A stretch of DNA of 64,000 nucleotides from positions 124,001-188,000 of the forward strand of contig NZ_JAACFS010000003.1 in NCBI RefSeq assembly GCF_029051645.1, written 5' to 3'. The DNA comes from Bradyrhizobium sp. CSA112. GTDB lineage: Bacteria; Pseudomonadota; Alphaproteobacteria; Rhizobiales; Xanthobacteraceae. Below the pieces are notes generated by a model. The model ran no database searches, had not been told where the DNA came from, and saw only the letters and a list, made by a program, of their open reading frames with translations. This document shows positions 28,560 to 37,682 of the stretch, piece by piece (the stretch's first letter is position 1; each line of letters opens with the position of its first letter). A program made the position numbers and the translations under genes.

Positions 28560-29501
28560 TCAGAGATACCAGGCGAGCACGGCCTTGAGCCGGGCGTTTT
28601 CGATCACTGGCAGCACAACGATCTGGTTCATGCCGGCTGCGCGCGCCCGCTGCGCCGCGATCGATTCATCAACCTTCAGATGCTCGTTGATGGCGGGCAT
28701 GCCCGTCGACCAGGCGCCGCCGATACTGCCTTCGCCCTTGCGTATCGTGTTTTCAGCATAAAGCGAGGTCAGATCGGCATTCTTGCTGCAATCGCCGGAC
28801 TGAAATACCAGTTCCGTTCGCGACGGGTTCGGCACCCAGATTTCAAAACGTCTGGCGATCGGCGTTGCCTGCGCGGACAGGAAGGTCATGACCCAGGTCT
28901 GATCCGGGGCCGTCGCGTAGGGAATGCCGACGCCGCAATTGATGCCGATTTCGCTCGCTTCCTCCCAACGCAGGAAACTCCTGGCGTTGTGCAGATCCTT
29001 GATGATGAGCGGCGTGCCGGCTTTCCAGGCGCGGCCGGGCAGGCCGAACCCGCGCGGGAACTTGGTGTGCCGGGAGTTGAACTCGAACATGTCGGCGGTG
29101 CCGTAATAGCCGTCGACCAGGCCCATCTCGTGGGACTTCTCGGGATCGTTGTGCCAGAGTTCGATAGCGCCGACGTGCTTTTCGTCGTCACCGCAGAACA
29201 GCACCATCACGGCCATCAGGAACTCGCCGGCAAAGACCGGCAGCGCCACGCCGCAGGTCAATCCGGCTTCGATCGCTTCGTCCGTGCGCTTGAAGTAGGA
29301 GTTTGCAAATTTTGTGAGGATGACGGGATGGCCGCTGGCCCAGGCTTTGCCGGGCAGCCCTTCGTCATAGGCGAACAGCGCATTTTCGCTGACGGCCTTG
29401 AACTCCGAATACTCTTCGCTGCAAAGACAGCCGCCGAATTCCAGGCGGGTGCGGGTCCGGTCGGGCACCCACAATTCAACCACTCGAATGAACGTCTTCA
29501 T
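28560..29501 (-). CDS. Protein with two tandem GAF-like domains
   Basis: The 313-residue soluble protein is a near-duplicate of two halves, each with an ELWVPD/EIWVPN opening, a LPGKAW or GGAWSTG box and a C/GVALPV or NQIVVLPV strand. These are typical of GAF sensor domains with no output domain attached. The middle contains a third similar stretch (FGLPGRAWKAGTPLIIKDL). GAF domains bind small ligands or chromophores; none can be named here. It is convergent with the epoxide hydrolase and upstream of the aldolase-family gene on the other side. No signal peptide or membrane helix is visible. Confidence 0.75.
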   Translation of the reverse strand: MKTFIRVVELWVPDRTRTRLEFGGCLCSEEYSEFKAVSENALFAYDEGLPGKAWASGHPVILTKFANSYFKRTDEAIEAGLTCGVALPVFAGEFLMAVMVLFCGDDEKHVGAIELWHNDPEKSHEMGLVDGYYGTADMFEFNSRHTKFPRGFGLPGRAWKAGTPLIIKDLHNARSFLRWEEASEIGINCGVGIPYATAPDQTWVMTFLSAQATPIARRFEIWVPNPSRTELVFQSGDCSKNADLTSLYAENTIRKGEGSIGGAWSTGMPAINEHLKVDESIAAQRARAAGMNQIVVLPVIENARLKAVLAWYL

Positions 29502-29629
29502 CGGGACGCACCTGTCGCTACGCCTGACATTAGCATCGGCGATTTAGCGGCGGGATGTGCGAACAAATTACAGGCAGGCTCCGCCCAAAGATCGTGCGGA
29601 GCCGGCGTGCCTGACGGACGGATGAGCAA

Positions 29630-30424
29630 TCAATCTCGATAAGACGGATCAGTCCGGTCGAGCTTGCGCAGCAGCGCCGGCCAGGCGAGGTCGCCGTTAC
29701 GGGCGCCCCGGCCGGGCTTCGGCAGCATCCGTTCATAGGTGTCTTCGAGGATCGCTTTCGGCGGGTAGATCAGTTTCGTGTTGCAGGATAGTGCCATGAC
29801 TTGCACCTGGCACGCGCGCTCAAGCCGGAACAGGACATTGAAAGCAGCAGGCACGGTACGGCCGACGACGAGCAGGCCGTGATTGCGGAGGATCATGGCT
29901 TCATTGTCGCCGAGGTCTCTCACCAGCCGCTCGCGCTCGTCGACATTGTCGGCGATGCCTTCGAAATCGTGATAGGCGATGTGGAGAAACCGCATCGAGG
30001 TCTGCGCCAGCGGCAACAGCCCGCACTCCATCGCCGAGACCGCCATGCCGGCCGGCGTGTGCGTATGCGCCACGCAGTCCACGTCGTGCTTGGCCATGTG
30101 GATGGCGCTGTGAATTACGAAGCCGGCGACGTTGACGTCATAGCCGGAGGCGTTGAACAGCGTGTTGCCCTCGACGTCGACCTTGATCAGGCTGGACGCG
30201 TCGATTTCCTCGTAGAGCATCCCGTAGGGGTTGATCAGGAACTGGTCGGTTCTCCCCGGCACCCGGCACGAGATGTGGTTGGCGATCATCTCGGTCATGC
30301 CGTACATCGCGGTGAGGCGGTAGCAGGCCGCGAGATCGACCCGTGCCTGCCATTCTTCCGCGCTCACCTGTTCGCGGACCGATTTCACAACCTTGACGGC
30401 GGGTGAACTGACGGGAGGATTCAT
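29630..30424 (-). CDS. Class II aldolase/adducin family protein
   Basis: The 264-residue protein shows the family's zinc-site HTHTPAG (AHTHTPAGMAVSA), the MTEMIANHISCRVPG substrate loop and a later histidine in ILRNHGLLVVGRT. These are the metal ligands of fuculose-phosphate-type aldolases. Members catalyse aldol cleavage or decarboxylation of sugar phosphates or small hydroxy acids, and some rhizobial members are uncharacterised. The ATG at 30424 lies 164 bases from the divergent GST-fold gene. The substrate cannot be deduced. Confidence 0.85.
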   Translation of the reverse strand: MNPPVSSPAVKVVKSVREQVSAEEWQARVDLAACYRLTAMYGMTEMIANHISCRVPGRTDQFLINPYGMLYEEIDASSLIKVDVEGNTLFNASGYDVNVAGFVIHSAIHMAKHDVDCVAHTHTPAGMAVSAMECGLLPLAQTSMRFLHIAYHDFEGIADNVDERERLVRDLGDNEAMILRNHGLLVVGRTVPAAFNVLFRLERACQVQVMALSCNTKLIYPPKAILEDTYERMLPKPGRGARNGDLAWPALLRKLDRTDPSYRD

Positions 30425-30588
30425 GGCGTTTCTCCGCGGGGAGGAATTATCGCGCCGGACGCGTTGCCGGTCATTTGTGTCAGGATAACTGGAAAATTTG
30501 CTCTGCTACAAGGCGAGCACTGCAAACGTTATTGCAGGTCTGTCGGCTGAAATTCGAATACGCTGAGGCAGCGAAGGAGGTGAATGTC

Positions 30589-31599
30589 ATGACCGAAGGA
30601 CGCTACCGGTTGATCGGCTCGACGGCATCGCCCTATGCGATCAAGCTTCGCGCCTTGCTGCGATACCGAAGAATTCCGTTCGACTGGGTCATCATGACCA
30701 AGGCGATGCGCAAGGCGACCGAGCATTTGCGGCCCAACCTGATCCCGGTGCTGCAATATCCCGACGGTAGCTACCGCGGCGAGACTACGGCGCTGGCTTA
30801 CGATCTGGAGAGCCGCCACAAGGAACGCTCCGTTATTCCCGATGACAAGGCGGTCGCGTTTATCTGCGATCTCTTGGAAGACCTCGCCGACGAATGGGCG
30901 GTGAAGCCGCTGTTTCTCTATCGCTGGTGGGATCCAGAAGATCAGGCCTATGTCTCGCGCTGGGCCGGCGAGGAATGGTCGGTGTCGGAGGCCGAAACCG
31001 GCAGCGCGGAGGAAATCGAGCAATTCCGGCAGCGGCAGATTTCGCGCATGGTCATTCTTGGCGCGACGGAGGAAAATAAGCCTCTCCTGGAAGAGAGCTA
31101 CTTGCGGATACTGGCCGCGTTCGAGCCGCATGTCGGCATGAGCAATTATCTGTTCGGCAGCCGGCCGTCGCTCGCCGATTTCGCCTGGTTCGGCCAGCTC
31201 AGCGAGATGGCGACCGACCCGACGCCGATGCGGATCATCCGCGCGAAAGCGCCGTTCACCGATCATTGGGTGCGGCGGCTGGATGATGCATCGGGGGTAG
31301 AAGGGCAGTGGTATCCACGCGAACAAGCGCTCGGCGGCATGGTCGAGGCGTTGTTGAAGATATCAGGCGAACTCTATCTGCCGTTCCTAGTCGCCAACGC
31401 CGAAGCCTTTACCAAGGGCGTTGAACGGTTGGAGATGAATGTTTGGGGCCTGCCTTATGCGCTGGCTCCATTCAAATATCAGGTGAAGTGCCTACAGCAG
31501 CTTCGCGGCAAGTTTGCAGCGCTGGATACGGAGAGCAGGGCGGCGTTGCGGCCGGTGCTGGAGCGCACCGGATGCTGGCAGCATTTGGCGAGCGGCTAG
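30589..31599 (+). CDS. Glutathione S-transferase-fold protein
   Basis: The ATG at 30589 has a near-perfect AAGGAGGT seven bases upstream, so the in-frame extension back to 30475 is rejected. The 336-residue protein starts with a thioredoxin fold (YRLIGSTASPYAIKLRALL, LIPVLQYPDGSYRGETTAL) and continues with a helical GST C-terminal domain (NYLFGSRPSLADFAWFGQL). It ends in an extra ~100-residue region. A Ser in the TASPYA segment is a plausible glutathione-activating residue. It lies between an aldolase-family gene and a DsbA-fold isomerase, and could act in detoxification or aromatic catabolism. Confidence 0.8.
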   Translation: MTEGRYRLIGSTASPYAIKLRALLRYRRIPFDWVIMTKAMRKATEHLRPNLIPVLQYPDGSYRGETTALAYDLESRHKERSVIPDDKAVAFICDLLEDLADEWAVKPLFLYRWWDPEDQAYVSRWAGEEWSVSEAETGSAEEIEQFRQRQISRMVILGATEENKPLLEESYLRILAAFEPHVGMSNYLFGSRPSLADFAWFGQLSEMATDPTPMRIIRAKAPFTDHWVRRLDDASGVEGQWYPREQALGGMVEALLKISGELYLPFLVANAEAFTKGVERLEMNVWGLPYALAPFKYQVKCLQQLRGKFAALDTESRAALRPVLERTGCWQHLASG

Positions 31600-31622
31600 C
31601 TTGAACCGCGAGGCCCGTGACG

Positions 31623-32252
31623 TCACATCCGGTGGCGGCTGCCCAGCGCCATCGCGATCGATTCCGGGTTTCTGATGCGCTCGATCAACATGTCGATGCG
31701 ATCGCCGCCCCAGAACAATTCGCCGTTGAAGACCATGGTCGGCACGCCGAACACGCCGAGCGCTTCCGCTTCATCGATGATGCGGTCGTGCTCCGCCCGC
31801 GCCGGACCGTGGACGTAGGCTTCGAATTCTTCTGCTGAGCCACCAATCGAGGCGATCACGTCCGAGATTGCCGAAAGCTCGTCGATTTCGAGATCGTGAC
31901 TCCAGAAGCGCCGGAATACCGTATCGTGATAGGGGCGAAACAGGCCGTGGCGCTGCGCGAACAGCATGCCGGAGCTGGAATAAAAAGCGTCGTAGATGCG
32001 CCGCGGCCCTTTCATGGTGAGGCCTTGCGCGTTGGCGAAGCGACGCGCGTCCATATAGGCGTAGCGCACCTTGCGCCAGAAATGCGGCGTGCGCTTCTCC
32101 ACCGTTCCCATGAATTCAGGAATGCGCAACGTGTAAGGCAGCCATTCCAGTTCGACGCCAAAAGTTTGCTCGAGCTCAAACAGCCGTTTGTTGGCGACAA
32201 AGGCGTAAGGGCTCTTGTAATCGGTGTAGATTCGTACGCGCGGCTTTTCCAT
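31623..32252 (-). CDS. DsbA-fold 2-hydroxychromene-2-carboxylate isomerase-like protein
   Basis: The start at 32252 is set by AAGGA six bases upstream; a longer frame to 32354 is unlikely. The 209-residue protein opens with RVRIYTDYKSPYAFVANKRL, where Ser-Pro-Tyr replaces the CxxC of true disulphide oxidoreductases, as in kappa-class GST-like isomerases. The tail has GVFGVPTMVFNGELFWGGDR with the conserved cis-Pro. Such enzymes isomerise chromene or pyran intermediates with glutathione in aromatic degradation. The GST-fold gene converges with it 23 bases away. The actual substrate is unknown. Confidence 0.85.
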   Translation of the reverse strand: MEKPRVRIYTDYKSPYAFVANKRLFELEQTFGVELEWLPYTLRIPEFMGTVEKRTPHFWRKVRYAYMDARRFANAQGLTMKGPRRIYDAFYSSSGMLFAQRHGLFRPYHDTVFRRFWSHDLEIDELSAISDVIASIGGSAEEFEAYVHGPARAEHDRIIDEAEALGVFGVPTMVFNGELFWGGDRIDMLIERIRNPESIAMALGSRHRM

Positions 32253-32340
32253 GGCGTGTCCTTGCTCGATCGGATCAGTATCTGCGATCCGAATAGAGCA
32301 TGGAACCATGCGGCGCGGTTTTGATATTGCAAAAACGAAT

Positions 32341-32372
32341 GGGCCCCGGTGCATGAAAGCATCGCGGGGCCC
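32341..32372 (-). terminator. Strong GC hairpin with T-run, likely terminator of the monooxygenase operon
   Basis: GGGCCCCG (32341-32348) pairs with CGGGGCCC (32365-32372), extended by GTGC/GCAT inside. Read on the minus strand the stem is followed within six bases by TTTTT. It lies about 410 bases beyond the monooxygenase stop and just before the isomerase gene, so it would separate the two transcripts. Confidence 0.55.
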
Positions 32373-32525
32373 TACATCTTCGTTATAGGCGAAGGATTTC
32401 TGGTAGACACCAGTAGATCTCAGGATCCGCAGCGCGTGGCCTTGGCGCTCCAGTCCTGCGGATATGTTCGGATTGTAGAAGGCGCGATGAGGCTGGCAGC
32501 TGCTTATGACCTCGAACGCACCCGG

Positions 32526-32563
32526 ACCTTGCGCTGAGCAAGGTCACCGGTCTGATCCGGTGG
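32526..32563. repeat. Two abutting perfect inverted repeats in the 32.3-32.8 kb gap
   Basis: GACCTTGC-GCTGA-GCAAGGTC (32526-32546) is followed at once by CACCGG-TCTGAT-CCGGTG (32546-32563). They lie in a 527-base gap with no supported gene. Neither hairpin has a T-tract. They may be transcript-stabilising structures in the 3' tail of the monooxygenase operon or remnants of a lost element. Confidence 0.45.
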
Positions 32564-32779
32564 CGTCATGCTCCTCTCCAAGAGTTGGCCCAACGGACTT
32601 GTGTCCGCTCCCGCTGCGTGTCGTCTCGATCATCTAACCGGGGCGCCAATGCCTGCTAGAGTGAGGAGCCACCCGCTCCGTGACTTCAACAGGTGCAGCA
32701 CCGAAATGCTGCGGCAGATGCCGGCCGGTGTCAAGCCATCCCAAAGTCAACTCGCGCGACCGGTTCCCGGGAACAGTTG

Positions 32780-34690
32780 TCAGAGTTTTGTCTGGCGGTA
32801 GTCCCGTAGGTCGGGGTCGTGCGTCATTGCCCAGTAATCCACAAACCGCCATGGCATCGCCGAAAACACCCGACCCTTGCTGTTGCGGTAGTAGGTGGTC
32901 ATGCCGGGGTGAGTCCAGATCAACTGCTCATGCTCGGCATCAACTTGTCTGATGTACTGATCGTGCGCCTCGGCGCGAACATCGATCGCGGCGATGTCTT
33001 GCTCGATCATCTCGACGAGACAGGCCGAGATATAGCGGCTCTGGCATTCCGACTGGAAGATCACGCTGCCGCCATGCGCGGGACCTGAATTGGGGCCGAG
33101 CATCACGAAAAGATTCGGAAAGTCCGGCACGGTGAGGCCAAGGTAGGCGGTCGGGTTGTCGTTGGCCCAGGCCGTCTTCAGGTTCTTGCCGTCGCGTCCC
33201 GTGATGTTGAGGCGAGCGGCCATTTCCGTGACCTTGAAGCCGGTCGAGATAACGACGATTTCCGCAGGCCGCAGCTTGCCGTCGTCGGCGACGATGCCGT
33301 CGCGTGCGAAATGGTCGATCTTGTCGGTGACCAGTTCGACATTCGGCTTCGTCAGCGTCTTAAACCAGTTGTTATCGAGCAGGATGCGCTTGCCATAGGG
33401 CGGATAGGTCGGCACGCATTTCTCGATCAGGTCGGGACGATCCCTCAATTCGGACAGGATGAAATCCGTCAGTTCCTCACGATGCCGGTCATTGCCCTTG
33501 TTGACGGCGCGCTCGGGGTGCGGCCAGTCGGGATCCTTGCGCAGAAACGGCAACAGGCCGTCGCCGTAGCGCCAGAACATGTTGAAGCGATACCACTGCA
33601 CATAGAACGGCAGGTGCGCGAGCAGCCATTGCGCGCCCTCGGTGATGGGATCGCAATAGCCTGCAACCGGACGCGCCCATTGCGCGGTCCGCTGATAGAC
33701 GGTGACCGAGGCGACACGGTCCGCGATCGACGGCACCAGTTGCATGGCGGTCGCGCCGGTGCCGATGACGGCAACGTGCTTGCCGTCGATCTTGACGTCG
33801 TCGGACCACAAAGCGGAGTGCAGCGTCAGGCCGTTGAAATCTTCCTCGCCCTTGAAGTGTGCCGGGTGCGGGTCGTTAAGCTGGCCGATAGCGCTGACCA
33901 ACGTAGTCGATTCAAATATCTCCTCGCCATTGGCGGTCTTCAACGTTGAGATCCAGCGCCGCTTGCTCTCGTCCCAGCGCGACGACGTCAGTTCCGTGTT
34001 GAGGCGGAGATGCTTTCGAATGTCGTGTTCGAGCGCGACTTTCTTGAGATAGTCGAGCAATTCCTGGCGCTGGGCGAAATAGCGTGTCCACGGATTACGC
34101 CGGCCGAACGAGAACGAGTACGAATGGTTCGGTGTATCGACGCCGCAGCCGGGATAGCGATTGACATACCAGGTGCCGCCGAGCTCGTCGTTCTTCTCGA
34201 CGATGGTGTAGGGAATGCCGAGCCGGCCAAGCGCGACGCCCAGTGCGATGGCGCAGACGCCCGCGCCGACGATCAATACATGCTGCTGCGCCAGCTTCTC
34301 GTTCGACGGCGGCTTGGTCCAGCGCGCCTCCCGGGGAATAAAGCCCATTTCCTCGCGCATCAGCGGCGCATATTCCGGCGCAACGTGCTCGCCAAGCGTC
34401 GTGCGCATCATCTTCAGCATCAGCTCGTTGCCGGGGTCGGTGACGACCGGCTTCGGTTCGCCGCTCGCGAACAGCTTCAGCACCGCGGCGCGGATCTCGG
34501 CCTGGATCTCCGGAGGGACACCAGCGTGCGGATTCGGAATCAGGCGTACGTCGCGCTTCGGCTTGTAGGGCGGCTCCAGCCAGCGTTCATCGCCGGTCAT
34601 ATGGACCAGCACCATCAGCAGCACGCGGATATCGCCCTCGGCAATCGCCGACGACAGATCGAGTTTCTTGCGCGGTAGCTCGATATTCAT
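32780..34690 (-). CDS. Baeyer-Villiger flavin monooxygenase, 4-hydroxyacetophenone-monooxygenase-like
   Basis: The 636-residue protein starts at 34690 after GAGGGAACC. It has an N-terminal extension of about 130 residues, an FAD Rossmann motif (VLIVGAGVCA, about 138-147), the Baeyer-Villiger fingerprint FNGLTLHSALW (285-295) and an NADPH Rossmann motif (VAVIGTGATA, about 307-316). Length and extension match 4-hydroxyacetophenone monooxygenase (HAPMO) better than cyclohexanone monooxygenase. It would insert oxygen next to a ketone, giving an ester or lactone. It is the last gene of the acyl-CoA synthetase, TetR, SDR, monooxygenase operon, 14 bases after the SDR, so the SDR may make the ketone it uses. 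The real substrate is unknown. Confidence 0.9.
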   Translation of the reverse strand: MNIELPRKKLDLSSAIAEGDIRVLLMVLVHMTGDERWLEPPYKPKRDVRLIPNPHAGVPPEIQAEIRAAVLKLFASGEPKPVVTDPGNELMLKMMRTTLGEHVAPEYAPLMREEMGFIPREARWTKPPSNEKLAQQHVLIVGAGVCAIALGVALGRLGIPYTIVEKNDELGGTWYVNRYPGCGVDTPNHSYSFSFGRRNPWTRYFAQRQELLDYLKKVALEHDIRKHLRLNTELTSSRWDESKRRWISTLKTANGEEIFESTTLVSAIGQLNDPHPAHFKGEEDFNGLTLHSALWSDDVKIDGKHVAVIGTGATAMQLVPSIADRVASVTVYQRTAQWARPVAGYCDPITEGAQWLLAHLPFYVQWYRFNMFWRYGDGLLPFLRKDPDWPHPERAVNKGNDRHREELTDFILSELRDRPDLIEKCVPTYPPYGKRILLDNNWFKTLTKPNVELVTDKIDHFARDGIVADDGKLRPAEIVVISTGFKVTEMAARLNITGRDGKNLKTAWANDNPTAYLGLTVPDFPNLFVMLGPNSGPAHGGSVIFQSECQSRYISACLVEMIEQDIAAIDVRAEAHDQYIRQVDAEHEQLIWTHPGMTTYYRNSKGRVFSAMPWRFVDYWAMTHDPDLRDYRQTKL

Positions 34691-34704
34691 GCTGGTTCCC
34701 TCGT

Positions 34705-35478
34705 TTACGCGCCTGGCGCCTCCGGCAAGCCGCCATAGGCGGCCCAGGTGGTGCCGGCGATATAGCCGGCATCGACGGGCAGGTTGATTCCGGTGACGGC
34801 GCTGCTCATCGGCGAAAGCAGCCACGCAATTGCCTGCGCGACCTCGATCGGCTCGACCAGCCGGTTCATCGCGGTCGGGCTTTCCAGCCATTTCTGGTTC
34901 AGCGCCCCCGAAGCGATGCCGGCTTCCAGCGCCACGGTGCGCGTGAAGCCGGGCGAGACCGCGTTGACGCGAACGCCGCTGCGGCCCCATTCGGCGGCTA
35001 GCGTCTGCGTGATCTGAATGACGCCGGCCTTCGCCGCCGTATAGGCATGGATCGGGCCCGACGTCATGCCGGCAACGGAGGCGACGTTGACGATCGCGCC
35101 GTGACGGCGCTCGGCCATCTTCACGCCGGCGCCGCGGGCGACCAGAAACGTGCCGCGCAGGTCGATATTGACCTCACGGTCCCATTGATCCATCCGCACG
35201 CGCTCGATTCGGTGCATCTTGCCGAAGACTCCCGCGGCGTTGACGAGGCCTACTATCGGACCATGCGCGGCCTCGATATCGGCGATGCCGCTGACGACGG
35301 CGCTTTCGTTCGCGACGTCGAATGGGGCTGGCCAGAGGATGACTTGCGTCCCCGCCAGCGGCTCCGGCGCGATGTCAGTGACAACCACGCGCCGGCCTTG
35401 TTCGGCCAAGAGCGTGGCGGTTGCGGCGCCAATGCCGCGGCTGCCACCGGTGACGAGGACGATACCCTCAGCGGTCAT
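34705..35478 (-). CDS. Short-chain dehydrogenase/reductase
   Basis: The 257-residue classical SDR has the cofactor motif TGGSRGIG near residues 9-16. A VTD acidic end of beta-2 implies NAD preference. It also has a NAAG structural motif (LVNAAGVFG) and a YTAAK active-site Tyr/Lys. The ATG at 35478 overlaps the end of the TetR gene by 11 bases. It would oxidise an alcohol to a ketone, or the reverse, in the same pathway as the Baeyer-Villiger enzyme that follows. An ATG at 35493 is an alternative start. Confidence 0.9.
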   Translation of the reverse strand: MTAEGIVLVTGGSRGIGAATATLLAEQGRRVVVTDIAPEPLAGTQVILWPAPFDVANESAVVSGIADIEAAHGPIVGLVNAAGVFGKMHRIERVRMDQWDREVNIDLRGTFLVARGAGVKMAERRHGAIVNVASVAGMTSGPIHAYTAAKAGVIQITQTLAAEWGRSGVRVNAVSPGFTRTVALEAGIASGALNQKWLESPTAMNRLVEPIEVAQAIAWLLSPMSSAVTGINLPVDAGYIAGTTWAAYGGLPEAPGA

Positions 35479-36124
35479 TGCTATTGCCTTCATCCGGTGT
35501 GAACAGGCCGCGTGTGACCAGCTTTCGATAGGCGGAAATGACGTGCTCGGGCGCCGCCGTGACATTGCCGCCAACGTAGGAGTAGCGACGGCTCAGATAA
35601 CCGCGCGCGCCCATCAGCATGTGAACGATGGCTTCGAACTCCTCGTCGCTATAATCGACGATCGCGCCGGCTTGACGCGCGCGCTGGAGGATACGGACGT
35701 AAGCGGTCGCGATATTATCAAGATGCTTCTGGTAGCCGACCGGTGCGAAATGTTCGGCTTCGTTGAGGATGCGCAAAAATTCCGGCACCTCGCGGATGAA
35801 GTCGAAGAAGGCGCTGAACCGTTCGATCTCCTGCCTGGCCGCCTGCGCGTTCCCGGTGCGCTCGCGGATGAAATGAACCATGTCGATGCCGATCTTCGGC
35901 AGCAACTGGTCGAGCAGTTCCTGGCGGTTTTCGAAATGATTGTAGAACGTGCCCTGGGCGACGCCGGCTTGCTCGGTGATGCGGGCGACGGAAGCCTCGG
36001 CGTAACCATACTTGCCGACGACCTTGGTGGCGGCGTCAAATATCTTGCGCTTGGTCCAGGCGTTGCGCTCGACGCGGTTGAGTTTTGTCCCTTTGCCCGA
36101 TGCGGTTTGCGGAGATTGCGTCAT
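35468..36124 (-). CDS. TetR/AcrR family transcriptional regulator
   Basis: The 218-residue protein has a basic N-terminal tail (KGTKLNRVERNAWTKRK) and a TetR helix-turn-helix (AEASVARITEQAGVAQGTFYNHFENRQEL) before a ligand-binding helical domain. Its start overlaps the acyl-CoA synthetase stop by four bases (ATGA), so it is co-transcribed with the pathway it probably controls. The likely effector is an acyl-CoA or the pathway substrate. Two palindromes in the divergent promoter at 37628-37682 are candidate operators. Confidence 0.92.
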   Translation of the reverse strand: MTQSPQTASGKGTKLNRVERNAWTKRKIFDAATKVVGKYGYAEASVARITEQAGVAQGTFYNHFENRQELLDQLLPKIGIDMVHFIRERTGNAQAARQEIERFSAFFDFIREVPEFLRILNEAEHFAPVGYQKHLDNIATAYVRILQRARQAGAIVDYSDEEFEAIVHMLMGARGYLSRRYSYVGGNVTAAPEHVISAYRKLVTRGLFTPDEGNSNDR

Positions 36125-37617
36125 GCGTGGGATTCCAATTCGGCGCGCAGCACGCGCTTTAGGACTTTTCCGGAAGGGTTGCGCGGCAGGCTGTCGCGGA
36201 TGATGAGTTGCTTCGGCACCTTGAAGTTGGCGAGGCGCGCGCGGCAGTGCTCGGCAACAGCGGACAATTCCAGCGTGGCGCCGTCTCCCAGCACCACGAC
36301 GGCGACCGGCTTTTCGCCCCAGCGCTCGTCGGGCATGCCTATGACGGCAACCTCGCGCACCTGCGGCAGTTCGTAGATGACGCGTTCCACCTCGGAGGAG
36401 GCGATGTTCTCGCCGCCGGAAATGATCATGTCCTTCTTGCGGTCGGTCAGATAGAGAAAGCCGTCTTCATCGAGATAGCCGACGTCGCCAGTGCGGAACC
36501 AGTCGCCGAAGAATGCGGCGGCGGTCTTTTCGGGATCCTTCCAGTAGCCTTGCGAGACCTTTGGCCCGCGCATGCAGATCTCGCCGTTCTCGCCGGGTGG
36601 CAGTCGACGGCCTGCATCGTCGCGGATTTCGATCTCGACATGGGCGATGGCGCGGCCGGTAGAACCGATCTTTTCGATCTCGCGGCCGGCTTCCATGAAG
36701 GTGTCGCCGCCGCAGGTCTCGGTCAGCCCATAGGCGTCGATGTAGCGGGCGTTCTTGAAATAATCGGAGAAGGCGCGAATGCGCACTTCAGGGGTTTTCT
36801 CACCGCCGCCGATCGCCCAGCGCAGGCTGGAGACATCATAGCGGTCGCGGGTGGGGCAGGTGAGGATCGCGGTCGTCATGACGGGCGCGAACCATGCGGC
36901 GTTGAGCTTCTCCGCCTCGATGGCGGCGAGCGCCTGCTCGGGCTCGAAATCGCGGTGGATGGAAAGCAGGCCGCCATGCCAGAGCGCGGCAATCCCCGGC
37001 AGGTCGAGCGCGCCGACGTGGTAGAGCGGGCCGACCACCAGCAATCGCGTTTCCGCGTTCAATCCCAGTGCCAGGGTCTGATCGGCCGATTTCCAGTACA
37101 GGTTCTCGTAAGTGAGCATCACGCCCTTGGGGCGGTCGGTCGTGCCTGATGTGTACATCAGCCGCATCAAGTCGCGCGGTTGCCTGACATGCATCGGGGC
37201 AGGTGCGATATCGGGCGCGAGAAGGGAGACACTGGATTGCGCTGATGCGTTGAGGAGGACCACCGGCGCGCCGCCAGCGGCGACACCGGCGAGTTCTTCG
37301 TCCGCAATCAGGATGCGTGCGCCGGAATTGCCGACGATGTAGCCGACTTCGTCAGCGGACAGGCGATAGTTGATTGGTAAAAACACCGCGCCGATGTGGC
37401 TCGCCGCAAACACCAGTTCGAGAAATGCCGTGCTGTTCTTCATCAACACCGCGACGACGTCGCCGGGACCGATCCCGCGCGAGACGAGCCATCCGCCGAC
37501 CCGGCGGATACGGTCGTCGAATTGGGCATAGGAGATGTCTTCGCCGCGGTATTTCAGCGCACAGCGGTCCGGCGTCCGCCTGGCGTGAAACGCGATGAAG
37601 CTCGAAAGGTTGATCAT
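36121..37617 (-). CDS. Acyl-CoA synthetase (class I adenylate-forming ligase)
   Basis: The 498-residue ligase activates a carboxylic acid to its CoA thioester through an acyl-adenylate. Visible motifs are the phosphate loop MYTSGTTDRPKG, an AYGLTE A5-type motif (IDAYGLTETCGG), WFRTGDVGYLDEDG and the catalytic Lys near the C-terminus (NPSGKVLKRVLR). The loop normally reads TSGTTG-PKG; Asp in place of its last Gly is unusual. It heads the minus-strand operon just inside the divergent promoter shared with the Liv transporter, so it probably activates whatever acid that transporter or the monooxygenase pathway supplies. Confidence 0.92.
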   Translation of the reverse strand: MINLSSFIAFHARRTPDRCALKYRGEDISYAQFDDRIRRVGGWLVSRGIGPGDVVAVLMKNSTAFLELVFAASHIGAVFLPINYRLSADEVGYIVGNSGARILIADEELAGVAAGGAPVVLLNASAQSSVSLLAPDIAPAPMHVRQPRDLMRLMYTSGTTDRPKGVMLTYENLYWKSADQTLALGLNAETRLLVVGPLYHVGALDLPGIAALWHGGLLSIHRDFEPEQALAAIEAEKLNAAWFAPVMTTAILTCPTRDRYDVSSLRWAIGGGEKTPEVRIRAFSDYFKNARYIDAYGLTETCGGDTFMEAGREIEKIGSTGRAIAHVEIEIRDDAGRRLPPGENGEICMRGPKVSQGYWKDPEKTAAAFFGDWFRTGDVGYLDEDGFLYLTDRKKDMIISGGENIASSEVERVIYELPQVREVAVIGMPDERWGEKPVAVVVLGDGATLELSAVAEHCRARLANFKVPKQLIIRDSLPRNPSGKVLKRVLRAELESHA

Positions 37618-37627
37618 TTCCCGTTCA

Positions 37628-37651
37628 AAAGGGCGAATTCCTCCGCCCTTT
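37628..37651. promoter_or_regulatory. Palindrome next to the acyl-CoA synthetase start, candidate TetR operator
   Basis: AAAGGGCG (37628-37635) and CGCCCTTT (37644-37651) are perfect 8-bp arms with an 8-bp spacer, ten bases upstream of the synthetase start. A TetR dimer from this operon could bind here. The site would block both promoter access and translation initiation. Confidence 0.5.
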
Positions 37652-37659
37652 CCCGTTTT

Positions 37660-37682
37660 ATGAATTCTGACTCGTAATTCAT
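37660..37682. promoter_or_regulatory. Second palindrome in the divergent promoter
   Basis: ATGAATT (37660-37666) and AATTCAT (37676-37682) are perfect 7-bp arms around nine bases. It sits 8 bases from the first palindrome, in the 171-base region that must drive both the catabolic operon and the Liv operon. It differs in sequence from the first, so two regulators may act here. Confidence 0.5.
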
